Source of the DNA: Cutibacterium porci
GTDB lineage: Bacteria; Actinomycetota; Actinomycetes; Propionibacteriales; Propionibacteriaceae
Direction: 5' to 3'
Assembly: GCF_009696315.1 (NCBI RefSeq)
Contig: NZ_VUMG01000005.1
Location: forward strand, 86,218-150,217
Length of the DNA: 64,000 nucleotides
In this document: positions 1 through 8,526 of the stretch, in pieces
How the letters are laid out: the number at the start of each line of letters is the position of its first letter
Position numbering within the stretch: position 1 is the first letter of the stretch
The notes under the pieces: generated by a model
Database searches by the model: none
Told to the model about the DNA's origin: nothing
What the model saw: only the letters and a program-made list of their open reading frames with translations
Position numbers and translations under genes: made by a program

Positions 1-142
1 CGTCGGAGGGATCTTGTTGTCCCTGGGGCCAGGATTACCCATTAGCCCCTATGTCACGACGGTGAGCTTCCTCATCTACCTCGTATGTCTAGGCTTGGGA
101 ACTCTTCGTCAGCGGCACGGTTGGAGCCGACGAATCATCTGA
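1..142 (+). CDS. C-terminal fragment of ABC-3-type metal ABC transporter permease
   Basis: Only the last 46 residues lie in the window; the frame opens at base 2 and stops with TGA at 140-142. The fragment is a glycine- and leucine-rich helix, a short PISPY turn, a second hydrophobic helix (VSFLIYLVCLG), then a basic tail ending RRII. This resembles the last two helices of ABC-3 family (ZnuB/MntB/AztB-like) manganese or zinc permeases, which end in a similar short basic tail. The family is an inference from a short tail, so confidence is moderate. The rest of the transporter must lie to the left. The next gene follows on the same strand after about 100 bases. Confidence 0.5.
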   Translation, partial: VGGILLSLGPGLPISPYVTTVSFLIYLVCLGLGTLRQRHGWSRRII

Positions 143-243
143 CCGGCGTTGTATACCCAGCTGCGTGATGTTGTCATCTCGGCGTCACCGTCTCGTCATC
201 TCACCACGATGGACTAGGGCGGTACACGTCGAGAGGATGACTC

Positions 244-1983
244 ATGCGTCGCTATCTGGCCCTAGGCCTTGCCACTTCCACCTGCGCTGCCGCCCTCGCG
301 AGCCCACTGACGGTTGCCTCGGCCGCACCCATCGACACCGCCATCCAGGTGTACACCGGTGACGCGCCAGTGCTGGCCACACAGCCAGATGGCGTGACAA
401 TCACCGATAGTGGATTCGGGTCAGCGTTCGCGCATCGCAATGGCGATCCCGATGACACGTATTACGGCCTGACCGACCGCGGCCCAAATGCAGATTCTGA
501 TACTGAAGACGTCAAGATCGAGCCAGTGACCTTCCAGCCTGCGATCGCCAAATTCCGCCTCCAGAATGGCCATATGACATTAGTCAAGCGCATCGGATTG
601 ATCGCCAAAGATGGTGTCCCCATGAACGGCGCTGTCAACCCCGAAGCCTCTACCGGCGAAACGATCGTTGACATTAACGGCACAGCAATCGCCCCGTCGC
701 ACGCGGGCATTGACTCAGAAGGGCTCGTCGCCGCCCCTGATGGCACCTTCTGGGTCTCCGATGAATATGGCCCCTACGTCGTTCACGTCGACGCTCAAGG
801 CCATGAGATTTCCCGCCTCAAGCCGTTTAACGGCACTCTCCCCCGAGAATTAGCCTTTCGTACCCCCAATCGCGGCATGGAAGGTCTCACCTTGACCCCT
901 GACGGCACGACGCTGGTGGGCGTCATGCAGTCGGCATTGGAAACCCCAGACTTATCAGGCAGCTCCAAGAAAGTCCCCTTTGTCCGCATCGTCACTATCG
1001 ACGTTGCCAGCGGGAAAACCACAGGACAGTATCTGTACCAATTGCACCTTAGCCAGGCCAAAACCTCTGTCTCGGAAATCACGGCGCTGGGAAATCACAC
1101 CTTGCTCATCGACGAGCGTGACGGCGATTCTGGCCCGGATACGTTCAAGCGCCTGTATCGCATCGACTTATCCAAGGCGACCAATATCAATGATGCATCG
1201 TCGATCCCAGCAGCAACATATAGCGCGTCTAGGGGCGGTCTGCTTGTCGACGGAAAATCGCTTGAGGGTCTCATCTCCGCCAATAAATCAGCTAAAAATA
1301 ACGAGACGACGGCTACCGAAATCCTTAACTCTCACGGCATCAAGCCGGCTGTCGGTGAATTATACCTTGACGTCACCAAGCTGGTATGGACAGCAGATCC
1401 GTCCGGCAAGACGTTCCCCCATGACAAAGTCGAGGGAGTCGCCGTGACTCACGGTGGCGCCACAGTCACCGTGTCCAACGACTCGGACTTCGGCATCAAC
1501 GGCATCGTTCAAGGGTCCAAGAATCCTTTCCAGCTCGTGGAAAAGCATTTCGGCACCGATGAATCCTGCCAAGACATCGGCGAGTCGATGAAAGTGAGCA
1601 TGGATTCCCTGCCTGAAGGTCTGCGCGGTCCGGGATACCGAAAAGCCGGGTTCTCCGTCACGAATCGCACCGTTACTGCAACCAACCTTGAGCCTGACAC
1701 CGGTTACGTTGTGACAGTCGATGGGAGCACCCTCGGCACACTCATGGCCGACGCCCACGGATCAGGTGTGCTCAGACTGCCATTTCTGACGCCGGGAAGC
1801 CACAAGGTGGTCTTATCCCTGGCTCAGTCCGAGGTGGCCTCCTTGACCGTCAAGTCCGTGTCTACTCCTAGCCCGACGCCGACAAACGGCTCCCCTGCCC
1901 CGCACCCGAAGCCATCCAACACTTCTGGCACTGTGAGGCCGTCGCTTCCGTCAGCCAACCAATTGCCTCATACCGGGGTTTGA
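244..1983 (+). CDS. Secreted esterase-like phytase-domain protein with terminal LPHTG motif
   Basis: 579 residues. The N-terminus is a Sec signal peptide (MRRYLALGL..., cleavage near ASA/AP around residue 27). The body, about residues 35-430, has the bacterial esterase-like phytase (PF13449) pattern: YYGLTDRGPN, a GIDSEGLV block, FWVSDEYGPYV, GMEGLTL and a VEGVAV block, as in a calcium-dependent beta-propeller. A small C-terminal domain is followed by a Pro/Ser/Thr linker, and the protein stops directly after LPHTGV. There is no hydrophobic segment or basic tail, so ordinary sortase anchoring is doubtful. GAGAGGA seven bases before the ATG is the ribosome binding site. Substrate unknown; a phosphate-ester hydrolase role is inferred from the family. 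Confidence 0.8.
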   Translation: MRRYLALGLATSTCAAALASPLTVASAAPIDTAIQVYTGDAPVLATQPDGVTITDSGFGSAFAHRNGDPDDTYYGLTDRGPNADSDTEDVKIEPVTFQPAIAKFRLQNGHMTLVKRIGLIAKDGVPMNGAVNPEASTGETIVDINGTAIAPSHAGIDSEGLVAAPDGTFWVSDEYGPYVVHVDAQGHEISRLKPFNGTLPRELAFRTPNRGMEGLTLTPDGTTLVGVMQSALETPDLSGSSKKVPFVRIVTIDVASGKTTGQYLYQLHLSQAKTSVSEITALGNHTLLIDERDGDSGPDTFKRLYRIDLSKATNINDASSIPAATYSASRGGLLVDGKSLEGLISANKSAKNNETTATEILNSHGIKPAVGELYLDVTKLVWTADPSGKTFPHDKVEGVAVTHGGATVTVSNDSDFGINGIVQGSKNPFQLVEKHFGTDESCQDIGESMKVSMDSLPEGLRGPGYRKAGFSVTNRTVTATNLEPDTGYVVTVDGSTLGTLMADAHGSGVLRLPFLTPGSHKVVLSLAQSEVASLTVKSVSTPSPTPTNGSPAPHPKPSNTSGTVRPSLPSANQLPHTGV

Positions 1984-2007
1984 GCAGTCAGCGGTATCGC
2001 GCCTTGC

Positions 2008-4167
2008 CTACGTGGTATCTCTCACGGTTGACAGTCGAAAGCGAGGCGCAGCAGTCGCGTGGGCGGTGACGATAATGGCGATCACACTGACCGCCCACAT
2101 CGTGGCAGGTAGCGCTGCAATAGTGGGGTCAAAGGATTGACTCGCGTCGGTCGATCCGATCGCGGCATTAATCGCCCAGCCAGCCAGAACACCGATGACC
2201 AGTGACATCGACTGGGCTGGCAGGATCGTGACGATCATCTGCACCACGAAGGATCTTCGCAGCACACGGGCGGGGGTACCCACAGCTTGTTGGACGGCAA
2301 TGGTACGCCGCATCCCCCACCGCAATTCGACAAACGCGGCAGAACATGCCGTCAGGATCAGCAGAAATCCGGCCGCCATGCCACTGCGCATGATTCCCTG
2401 TTGCTGAATAAACACCTGTAAAGTGTCGAGATTCTCAACCCCGGCATAGACCGAATAGGACGGCGCGGCGTCGTGGAGTTGATCCACGAGACGATCGAGG
2501 TCGCCCGTTGTGGAGTCTGCCGTGAATTCCAAGATGTCCGGCGGCAGACCTGCCAGTCTCGGATCATTGCGGTCGAGCAGAGCGTCATTACCGTAGGTGA
2601 CGGGCAGGTAGCTGACGGGCTTGATAATGCGGATCGTGGCGTGCTTGCCGTAGTCAAAGGTCCATGTCGATGGCGCGTCTCGTGTCGTTGCCGGCATCTT
2701 TGGACAGGGCTGCGGATCGGGATCGAAGGCGGCTAAATCGGCACAAGAAGCGGCGACGAGGGTACGGCCATCGGTGGTCAGGTACATCATGCGTCGAGGC
2801 CGGGTAATACGCCGGAGGGCTTGCTGTTCGCTGGCTGTTCGGTCAGTGAAGGGGACTTGAACGAGGACGCGGTGGGGGTCCCCTGCTGTGCTACGCGTGC
2901 CAGAAATGACGAATCCTGATCCAAATCCGGCTAGGCCAACCATGATCGTCAACGCGACCACCATCACAACGGAATCCGGATAGTGGGCGCGGGCCAGGAC
3001 CAACCCGAGGCGAGTGGGCAGTCTCACCTGCTCGCGACCAGCACACCATACGACGATGACGTGGGCTGACATGACGGCACCAAGCGTTCCAAGGATCGCT
3101 CCCCCCATGATGTACCCAACGCCTTGGTCCCCCTGGCCGTTGTGAGCGAGCGCCATCGTCAGGCACATCCAGCCTTCCAGACCGATCGCAGCCACGACGA
3201 GGAGCAGACCGACGGCCCCGAGCAGATGACCGCCACGGTGGGCACGGTGGCGCGGGGGGTGGGTTGAAGCCAGCAATCTTCGCAGGATGCGACGGGCCAA
3301 CTGGCCACTCACGATCACCATGATGACGACGAGCAGCCACGTCAGCCATCTCAGCCGCGCTTGCCAAGGCCACCAGGTTAGCCCGAGCACCCCACTCGAT
3401 CCGAGGGCGTTGCGAACGGGAAGAGACAGTGCCAACCCGAGCAGAGCACCTAGGCCAGCAGTTCCAGAAACCTCAGCGGCGAAAACGTGCCCGCACCAGT
3501 TGGGGTCGCATCCCATGCGCACTAAGGTCTTAAACCTGTCACGGCGCGAGGCAGCCGACAGGCTCAGCGACGTCCACAACAACACGGCTGCCGGCAGCCC
3601 CACCAGTCCGGCCACCTCGATCCACACGGTACGCGACGACGCCCCAGAATCGCCGACCCTGGTCAAGCCGAAGCCCTTTAGCTCGCGGCAACCAGCCTGA
3701 TCGGCAGTGGTCGTAATCGAGAACAGTTCATCGGGTGAGGCCAAGGTGGCCCGATCCATCACCACCGGATCGACCGTACCTAAGCTAGAGATTTTCACGA
3801 TTCCGGCGTCCATCAACGACTTCAGACGCGGGGACACGATGGTGTGGCCAGGTTGGGGCCAGTGCTTCAGCCCTGGGGGCAACCGGTCATCGGGGTGGCT
3901 CACTATGAAACTCGTCCAGGGCGTACCGTCGACCTGTAAGTCCTGCACCTTGAACCCGGTATGTCTGCTAGTCGGCTCGTCGGGAGCAAGAATCGGAGTG
4001 CGTGCATCACGCACCTCCTGCTGCTGGGCAGCGACGCGAGGCAGGGCGATACCCACAGCTAACCCGAGCGTAGCCAAAGCCACACCAACAACCATCATCA
4101 ATGATCGAGCCCAGTCATGACGACCCGCCCCGCGGCCCAATCGCAACGCCAGCCGCATACTTTTCAC
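2008..4167 (-). CDS. FtsX-like ABC transporter permease
   Basis: 719 residues with a GTG start that overlaps the stop of the ATPase gene upstream (GTGA), so translation is probably coupled. One N-terminal helix (about 22-45) is followed by a long extracytoplasmic segment. Then come helix groups at about 185-350 and 390-420, a second extracytoplasmic segment (about 430-590) with cysteines, and a final group of FtsX-type helices (about 595-705). Two FtsX-like halves in one chain are typical of permeases that work on envelope substrates, antimicrobial peptides or lipoproteins rather than import nutrients. With the ATPase and the small secreted protein upstream it forms a three-gene set. The substrate cannot be read from the sequence. 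Confidence 0.8.
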   Translation of the reverse strand: MKSMRLALRLGRGAGRHDWARSLMMVVGVALATLGLAVGIALPRVAAQQQEVRDARTPILAPDEPTSRHTGFKVQDLQVDGTPWTSFIVSHPDDRLPPGLKHWPQPGHTIVSPRLKSLMDAGIVKISSLGTVDPVVMDRATLASPDELFSITTTADQAGCRELKGFGLTRVGDSGASSRTVWIEVAGLVGLPAAVLLWTSLSLSAASRRDRFKTLVRMGCDPNWCGHVFAAEVSGTAGLGALLGLALSLPVRNALGSSGVLGLTWWPWQARLRWLTWLLVVIMVIVSGQLARRILRRLLASTHPPRHRAHRGGHLLGAVGLLLVVAAIGLEGWMCLTMALAHNGQGDQGVGYIMGGAILGTLGAVMSAHVIVVWCAGREQVRLPTRLGLVLARAHYPDSVVMVVALTIMVGLAGFGSGFVISGTRSTAGDPHRVLVQVPFTDRTASEQQALRRITRPRRMMYLTTDGRTLVAASCADLAAFDPDPQPCPKMPATTRDAPSTWTFDYGKHATIRIIKPVSYLPVTYGNDALLDRNDPRLAGLPPDILEFTADSTTGDLDRLVDQLHDAAPSYSVYAGVENLDTLQVFIQQQGIMRSGMAAGFLLILTACSAAFVELRWGMRRTIAVQQAVGTPARVLRRSFVVQMIVTILPAQSMSLVIGVLAGWAINAAIGSTDASQSFDPTIAALPATMWAVSVIAIIVTAHATAAPRFRLSTVRDTT

Positions 4168-4847
4168 GACGCGCCCTCGACGATCCGACCATCCGCTAAG
4201 CGAACGATCTGAGCATGTCCTGGCAGCGTGTGCTCATCATGGGTAACCATCACCAAGGTAGAGCTTTCGGAGCGAACCAGATTGTCCAGCAGTCCGATTA
4301 CGGCGTGACGGTTCGCGGTGTCCAAGGCTCCAGTGGGTTCGTCGGCCAGGACGACCTCCGGGCGATGCGCTAGGGCGCGACCCACGGCAGCACGCTGCGC
4401 CTGGCCTCCCGACACCTCGCTGGGGCGTCGCCTGCTTGCGTCTTTGAGGTCAAGGATTTCAGCAAGGGAGTCGGCACGCTTCAGCGCGTCCCGGCGTCTA
4501 GCGCCAAGGAGCTCAAGAGGCAAGGCAATGTTGTCACGCAGAGTGAGCTCGGGAACCAGCTCAGAGTTCTGAAACACCAAGCCGATCGTTCGCAACCGCC
4601 ACGCCGCACGCTGTCTGTCATTCAGCCCATATATATCCACAGTGCCATGAACAACCCGGCCTCTGGTCGGCTGCGCCAAACCGGCAAGGCACATCAACAA
4701 CGTCGATTTGCCCGAGCCAGAAGCACCGACAACCACGGTAACTGACCCCGGCGGCATGGCAAGCGAGACATCGTCCAATGCGAGTCGGCCCGCATGGGGA
4801 AACTGCATGGCCACGTCACAACAAGTCAGTGAATATCGATTAACCAT
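4164..4847 (-). CDS. ABC transporter ATP-binding protein (MacB/LolD type)
   Basis: 227 residues from the preferred ATG at 4847; the frame is open to another ATG at 4898, but that start would overlap the preceding gene by 28 bases. Walker A is GASGSGKST, the signature is VSGGQAQRAA, Walker B is VVLADEPTGAL, and the switch histidine is in VMVTHDEHT. The DEPTGALD-type block and the short length place it with LolD/MacB-like ATPases that pair with FtsX-like permeases. It lies 23 bases after the small secreted-protein gene and overlaps the permease gene by four bases, so the three are probably one transcript. Confidence 0.88.
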   Translation of the reverse strand: MVNRYSLTCCDVAMQFPHAGRLALDDVSLAMPPGSVTVVVGASGSGKSTLLMCLAGLAQPTRGRVVHGTVDIYGLNDRQRAAWRLRTIGLVFQNSELVPELTLRDNIALPLELLGARRRDALKRADSLAEILDLKDASRRRPSEVSGGQAQRAAVGRALAHRPEVVLADEPTGALDTANRHAVIGLLDNLVRSESSTLVMVTHDEHTLPGHAQIVRLADGRIVEGAS

Positions 4848-4870
4848 AGAATATCCGATCCAGGCAGTCT

Positions 4871-5272
4871 TTACTCGCGGTATAACCGGTCGACGCAATG
4901 GTCACCGTACCAATGCTCGGCGCAGATTTGAACCCGAAGATCTGCCGCACGCAGAGTATCCCCCGGACTCACATCAGAATTGACAGCCACTTTGCCACCA
5001 ACATTGACGTGACCGATTCTCGTCCACGAGTACCCTTGCTGACGGACATTGACATGACCTGAGTTAGGACCAGTTGATGCCAAGGTTCCGGTAACCCTCA
5101 CCGCCTTACCAGCCCAGCCCCGATGACTCACCCCATAGGTGTATCGGCCATGAAAACTGACTTTCTGCCCCGTATCGATCCCTATGGGTCCACTAGTAGA
5201 AGCATATGCGGCAGCAGTCATTCCGACTGTCAATGCCGCAGCAACTCCAACGACAGCCGAGAATCGTTTCAT
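4871..5272 (-). CDS. Small secreted protein of unknown function, first gene of an ABC cassette
   Basis: 133 residues. A clear Sec signal peptide (MKRFSAVVGVAAALTVGMTA, cleavage after AYA) leaves a mature part of about 108 residues. The mature part is rich in Gly, Val, His and Arg, with no helix-forming hydrophobic segment. Two cysteines close to the C-terminus (ICAEHWYGDHC) could form a disulfide. AAGGAG nine bases before the ATG is a strong ribosome binding site. I do not recognise the family. A signal peptide, small size and an ATPase plus FtsX-like permease directly downstream match the layout of lactococcin-972-type bacteriocin loci, but I do not see that family's residues. It could equally be a secreted envelope-stress or adhesion factor. 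Confidence 0.7.
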   Translation of the reverse strand: MKRFSAVVGVAAALTVGMTAAAYASTSGPIGIDTGQKVSFHGRYTYGVSHRGWAGKAVRVTGTLASTGPNSGHVNVRQQGYSWTRIGHVNVGGKVAVNSDVSPGDTLRAADLRVQICAEHWYGDHCVDRLYRE

Positions 5273-5315
5273 TACAGCCCATCTCCTTATGATTCCACAG
5301 AACCACTTTAATCTC

Positions 5316-5327
5316 GTAATTAATTAC
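5316..5327. promoter_or_regulatory. AT-rich 12-bp palindrome upstream of small secreted-protein gene
   Basis: GTAATTAATTAC is a perfect palindrome 44 bases upstream of the ATG at 5272, in a locally AT-rich stretch that contrasts with the surrounding GC-rich DNA. The position suits a promoter element or an operator for the three-gene cassette. No regulator gene is adjacent, and the function is inference. Confidence 0.3.
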
Positions 5328-5486
5328 ACGGAGTGATAGCACGCACGCAAACCTATTCTTAGATATCGTGTCCCTTCGTCTGCAGTACATTTGCCCATTT
5401 GTACAGCTGCCAAGCAAAAGGTTCTGGTGACCCTCCCCACCTACACACGGCCCCCGACCTCCCGCCGCCACACCCACTCAACTTGA

Positions 5487-5510
5487 AATTATGCCGTCGT
5501 ATGCATAATT
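5487..5510. promoter_or_regulatory. Inverted repeat upstream of amino-acid ABC operon
   Basis: AATTATGC and GCATAATT are perfect 8-base arms around an 8-base spacer, ending 48 bases before the ATG of the binding-protein gene at 5559. The right arm includes TATGCATAAT, which could also serve as a -10 region. A dimeric regulator binding here would cover the promoter. The regulator is not identified. Confidence 0.4.
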
Positions 5511-5558
5511 ATGTACCTCACGGTGTTACCCGACACCACACCAGTGAAGGAACGTCAC

Positions 5559-6485
5559 ATGAAAACCCTGCGCCACGCCGTCGGCGCCTGCATGGCCGTC
5601 GCCGCTCTCACCGTGAGCGGATGTACACACGCCTCGGAGGATTCAGCCAGCCCCGACGGTAATTCCAGCAGCACCAGCCCGGCTTCCAACGCCGAGATCA
5701 TCGGATCAGTTAAGAAGGACCCGACCATCGCCGCCATGGTTCCCGACGACATCAAAAAGTCCGGAACGTTACGCAACGGCGCAGCAGCCAACTACGCGCC
5801 CGCCGAATTCATCGATACCGATGGTTCCACTGTTGTCGGCCAAGATGTCGACTACATCACCGCCGTCGGTAAGATCCTGGGGCTCAAAGTAACCACCATC
5901 AACGCGGCCTTCCCCAGTCTTATCCCCGCTATCGGGTCAAAGTACGACGTCAGTGTCTCGTCCTTCACAATTACCCCTGAGCGTCAAAAGCAGGTCACCA
6001 TGACCTCGTACTTCAAAGCTGGGTTCTCGATGGCCGTCCCGAAGGGAAATCCTCAACACATCTCCCCTAACGACTTGTGCGGTCACTCCGTAGCTGTCCA
6101 AACTGGCACAGCTCAAGAAACTGCCGCCCAGCAAAAGTCGACGCAGTGCGTCAAGGCTGGCAAGAAACCCATTGATCTGCTGTCGTATGCGTCCCAGTCT
6201 GACGCCACCACAAACGTCGCCGGAGGCAAGGCAGACGTCTTGTACGCCGACTCGATCATCACCTCCTACGCCATCAAACAGACGTCCAAGCTTGAAGCTC
6301 TTGGCGGCATTACCGATGCCTCCATGTTTGGTGTCGCCACCGCCAAAAATGACGGAGGCTTATCAAAAGCCATCCAGGTCGCGACCCAAAAACTCATTGA
6401 CGACGGCACCATGAAGAAATTGTTGACCGCGTGGGGTACGGAGGACGGTCTTATTGAGACCTCCGAAGTCAATCCCGAATCGTGA
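5559..6485 (+). CDS. Polar amino-acid ABC transporter substrate-binding lipoprotein
   Basis: 308 residues from the ATG at 5559, chosen because GAAGGAA lies seven bases upstream and a lipoprotein signal peptide follows (lipobox VSGC, acylated Cys near residue 22). A Ser/Pro-rich tether leads into a type II periplasmic-binding fold (SBP_bac_3): ADYAP-like NYAPAEFIDTDG, then a VDYITAVGKILG block, SSFTITPERQKQV, and a late VATAKNDGGLSKAI block. The membrane-anchored protein would capture an amino acid outside the cell and pass it to the permease encoded 26 bases downstream. The exact amino acid cannot be told. Confidence 0.88.
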   Translation: MKTLRHAVGACMAVAALTVSGCTHASEDSASPDGNSSSTSPASNAEIIGSVKKDPTIAAMVPDDIKKSGTLRNGAAANYAPAEFIDTDGSTVVGQDVDYITAVGKILGLKVTTINAAFPSLIPAIGSKYDVSVSSFTITPERQKQVTMTSYFKAGFSMAVPKGNPQHISPNDLCGHSVAVQTGTAQETAAQQKSTQCVKAGKKPIDLLSYASQSDATTNVAGGKADVLYADSIITSYAIKQTSKLEALGGITDASMFGVATAKNDGGLSKAIQVATQKLIDDGTMKKLLTAWGTEDGLIETSEVNPES

Positions 6486-6511
6486 TCACATCGAGCTGAA
6501 AGGCATTTACG

Positions 6512-7456
6512 GTGGTCAACCACCACGCCGATATTCCCCATCGCATTCAGGCCCGTGACGTCATACACCCCGGCACCTGGATCGCGGCCGTCATCGTCGC
6601 GATCCTTGCGCTGGCCTTTATCGAAGGCCTCGTAACGAACCCTAATTATCAATGGCCTGTTGTGTGGCTATACCTGCGCGACGTCAAAGTCATTACCGGT
6701 ATCGGTTACACCATCTTGTTGACATTCGCCGCAATGCTCCTTGGAACCGCGGTAGCCCTCCTCATGGCCATTATGAGGCAGTCCCGCAATCCCGTCTTGC
6801 GTGGCGTGTCATGGGCATACATTTTTGTATTCCGAGGAGTCCCGGTGTACACACAGTTAGTGTTTTGGGGCCTGTTAGCGGTTCTATACCCCACTCTGTC
6901 TATCGGGGTGCCCTTTGGCGGTCCACAATTTGCCAGCGTCGAGACAGAAAAGGTCGTCACGGCGCTAGCCGCTGCCATCATCGGCCTCGGCCTCAATGAG
7001 GGCGCCTACCTCGCCGAGATCATCCGGGCCGGTCTTGAGTCTGTTGACGTCGGCCAAACTGAAGCGGCCAAGGCACTTGGCATGAAACCCTCTCTCATCT
7101 TGCGACGCGTCATTATTCCTCAAGCCATGCGCGTCATCATCCCACCGCTGGGTAACGAAACCATCGGCATGCTCAAGACGACGTCGCTGGTTCTTGCCGT
7201 GCCCTTCACACTCGACCTTCAGTACGCTTCCAGCGCCATCGCAAACCGCATCTACGCTCCAATCCCCCTCCTCATCGTCGCCGCCTTCTGGTATCTCGTC
7301 ATGACGAGTGTCCTCATGATCGGGCAGCATTTCCTTGAGCAATACTTTGGTCGTGGATTCAACGGAAAATCCTCGTCGAAACGTTTGCGTCGTCAAGCCG
7401 CCATTCAGGCAGCCGGGACGACGCATAAAAACATTGCCCTGGAGGTCGAGCAGTGA
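6512..7456 (+). CDS. Polar amino-acid ABC transporter permease
   Basis: 314 residues with a GTG start. It has one N-terminal helix (about 25-48), then a HisM-type permease domain with four or five further helices. The EAA loop, where the permease contacts the ATPase, is visible around residues 190-215 ([15 protein letters not shown] followed by [10 protein letters not shown]). The C-terminal region is basic and cytoplasmic. The stop overlaps the GTG of the ATPase gene by four bases (GTGA), a sign of coupled translation. As the only permease gene here it presumably forms a homodimer. Confidence 0.9.
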   Translation: MVNHHADIPHRIQARDVIHPGTWIAAVIVAILALAFIEGLVTNPNYQWPVVWLYLRDVKVITGIGYTILLTFAAMLLGTAVALLMAIMRQSRNPVLRGVSWAYIFVFRGVPVYTQLVFWGLLAVLYPTLSIGVPFGGPQFASVETEKVVTALAAAIIGLGLNEGAYLAEIIRAGLESVDVGQTEAAKALGMKPSLILRRVIIPQAMRVIIPPLGNETIGMLKTTSLVLAVPFTLDLQYASSAIANRIYAPIPLLIVAAFWYLVMTSVLMIGQHFLEQYFGRGFNGKSSSKRLRRQAAIQAAGTTHKNIALEVEQ

Positions 7457-8253
7457 GTACATCTGTCGAAGCGCCCGTCGATGTCGAACCCATGGTGCAT
7501 ATCTCGCAACTGCACAAAGAGTTCGGCCCGCTGCACATCCTCAAGGGAATAGACCTTGACGTCGCACCGGGGGAGGTCTGCGTCCTACTTGGCCCATCAG
7601 GTTCGGGTAAATCCACCTTGTTACGCTGTATCAACCAACTGGAAACCTTCGAAGCGGGGGAAATCTGGGTCGGTGGTGAACGCGTGGGCTACGAACATGA
7701 TCCGCTCCCCGACGGTCGGCTCAAAAAACTTTCTGACAAGGACATTGCCGCCCAGCGCGCCCGCATAGGAATGGTGTTTCAACGCTTTAACCTCTTTCCT
7801 CATATGACCGCCTTGGGCAACGTTATGGAGGCACCCATCAAGGTATCGGGGCTCAGCAAGGAAGAGGCTAAACCGCTGGCTATGTCTCTGTTAGACCGTG
7901 TTGGCATGGCTGATCGGGCTGACCACTACCCCGCCGAGTTGTCCGGTGGCCAGCAACAGCGCGTCGCCATTGCGCGCGCTATGGCAATGAAACCCGAACT
8001 CATGCTCTTCGACGAGCCCACCTCGGCCCTCGATCCTGAGCTTGTTGGTGACGTGCTGAGTGTCCTCAAGGATCTTGCCCGTGAAGGCATGACGATGATC
8101 GTCGTTACTCACGAGATGGGATTTGCCCGGGAAGTCGCCGACCATGTCGTGTTTATGGATGGCGGGGTCGTCGTCGAAGCTGGTTCCCCCCAGCAGGTCA
8201 TTGACAACCCGAAGTCTGACCGTCTACGCGGTTTCATTGATTCCGTGCTGTGA
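7453..8253 (+). CDS. Polar amino-acid ABC transporter ATP-binding protein
   Basis: 266 residues with a GTG start overlapping the permease stop. Walker [17 protein letters not shown]-loop [11 protein letters not shown], signature [15 protein letters not shown], Walker [15 protein letters not shown] and H-loop VVTHEMGFA are all intact and of the GlnQ/HisP type. It powers the importer made with the lipoprotein and permease encoded upstream. A short insertion near residues 70-90 ([17 protein letters not shown]) is found in several actinobacterial members of the family. Confidence 0.93.
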   Translation: MSTSVEAPVDVEPMVHISQLHKEFGPLHILKGIDLDVAPGEVCVLLGPSGSGKSTLLRCINQLETFEAGEIWVGGERVGYEHDPLPDGRLKKLSDKDIAAQRARIGMVFQRFNLFPHMTALGNVMEAPIKVSGLSKEEAKPLAMSLLDRVGMADRADHYPAELSGGQQQRVAIARAMAMKPELMLFDEPTSALDPELVGDVLSVLKDLAREGMTMIVVTHEMGFAREVADHVVFMDGGVVVEAGSPQQVIDNPKSDRLRGFIDSVL

Positions 8254-8283
8254 AGTGTCGCGGTCTCATGACACAGTGACATT

Positions 8284-8514
8284 GTGCACGACGACCATAT
8301 GATCAGGCTCGGCCAGTACCTCAAGTTCGCTAACCTCGCCGAGACTGGCGGGCAGGCCCGCGAACTCATTGCATCTGGGATGGTCAGCGTCAATGGTGAG
8401 GTAGAGACTCGACGGGGACGTCAGCTTCACCCCGGTGACGAGGTGACGGTCAGAAACGGCGGCCAGACCGTCACCGAGACTGTCGACCTCACCGAACCTG
8501 ACGTCCCCTGGTAA
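8284..8514 (+). CDS. Small S4-domain RNA-binding protein
   Basis: 76 residues from a GTG at 8284, or 71 from the ATG at 8299; neither start has a convincing ribosome binding site, and the shorter form matches the usual size of the family. Nearly the whole chain is one S4 fold: IRLGQYLKFANLAETGGQA, then ELIASGMVSVNGEVETRRG and HPGDEVTV. Proteins of this YaaA/YbcJ-like type bind structured RNA, often ribosomal. It follows the amino-acid transporter genes after 30 bases but is probably functionally separate. Confidence 0.85.
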   Translation: MHDDHMIRLGQYLKFANLAETGGQARELIASGMVSVNGEVETRRGRQLHPGDEVTVRNGGQTVTETVDLTEPDVPW

Positions 8515-8526
8515 CTCTCTCCGCTA

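Noticed and set aside
4871..5272. Lactococcin 972 precursor
   Set aside because: The operon layout is similar, but the mature sequence does not show the family's aromatic and Gly motifs, so only a bacteriocin-like label is justified.
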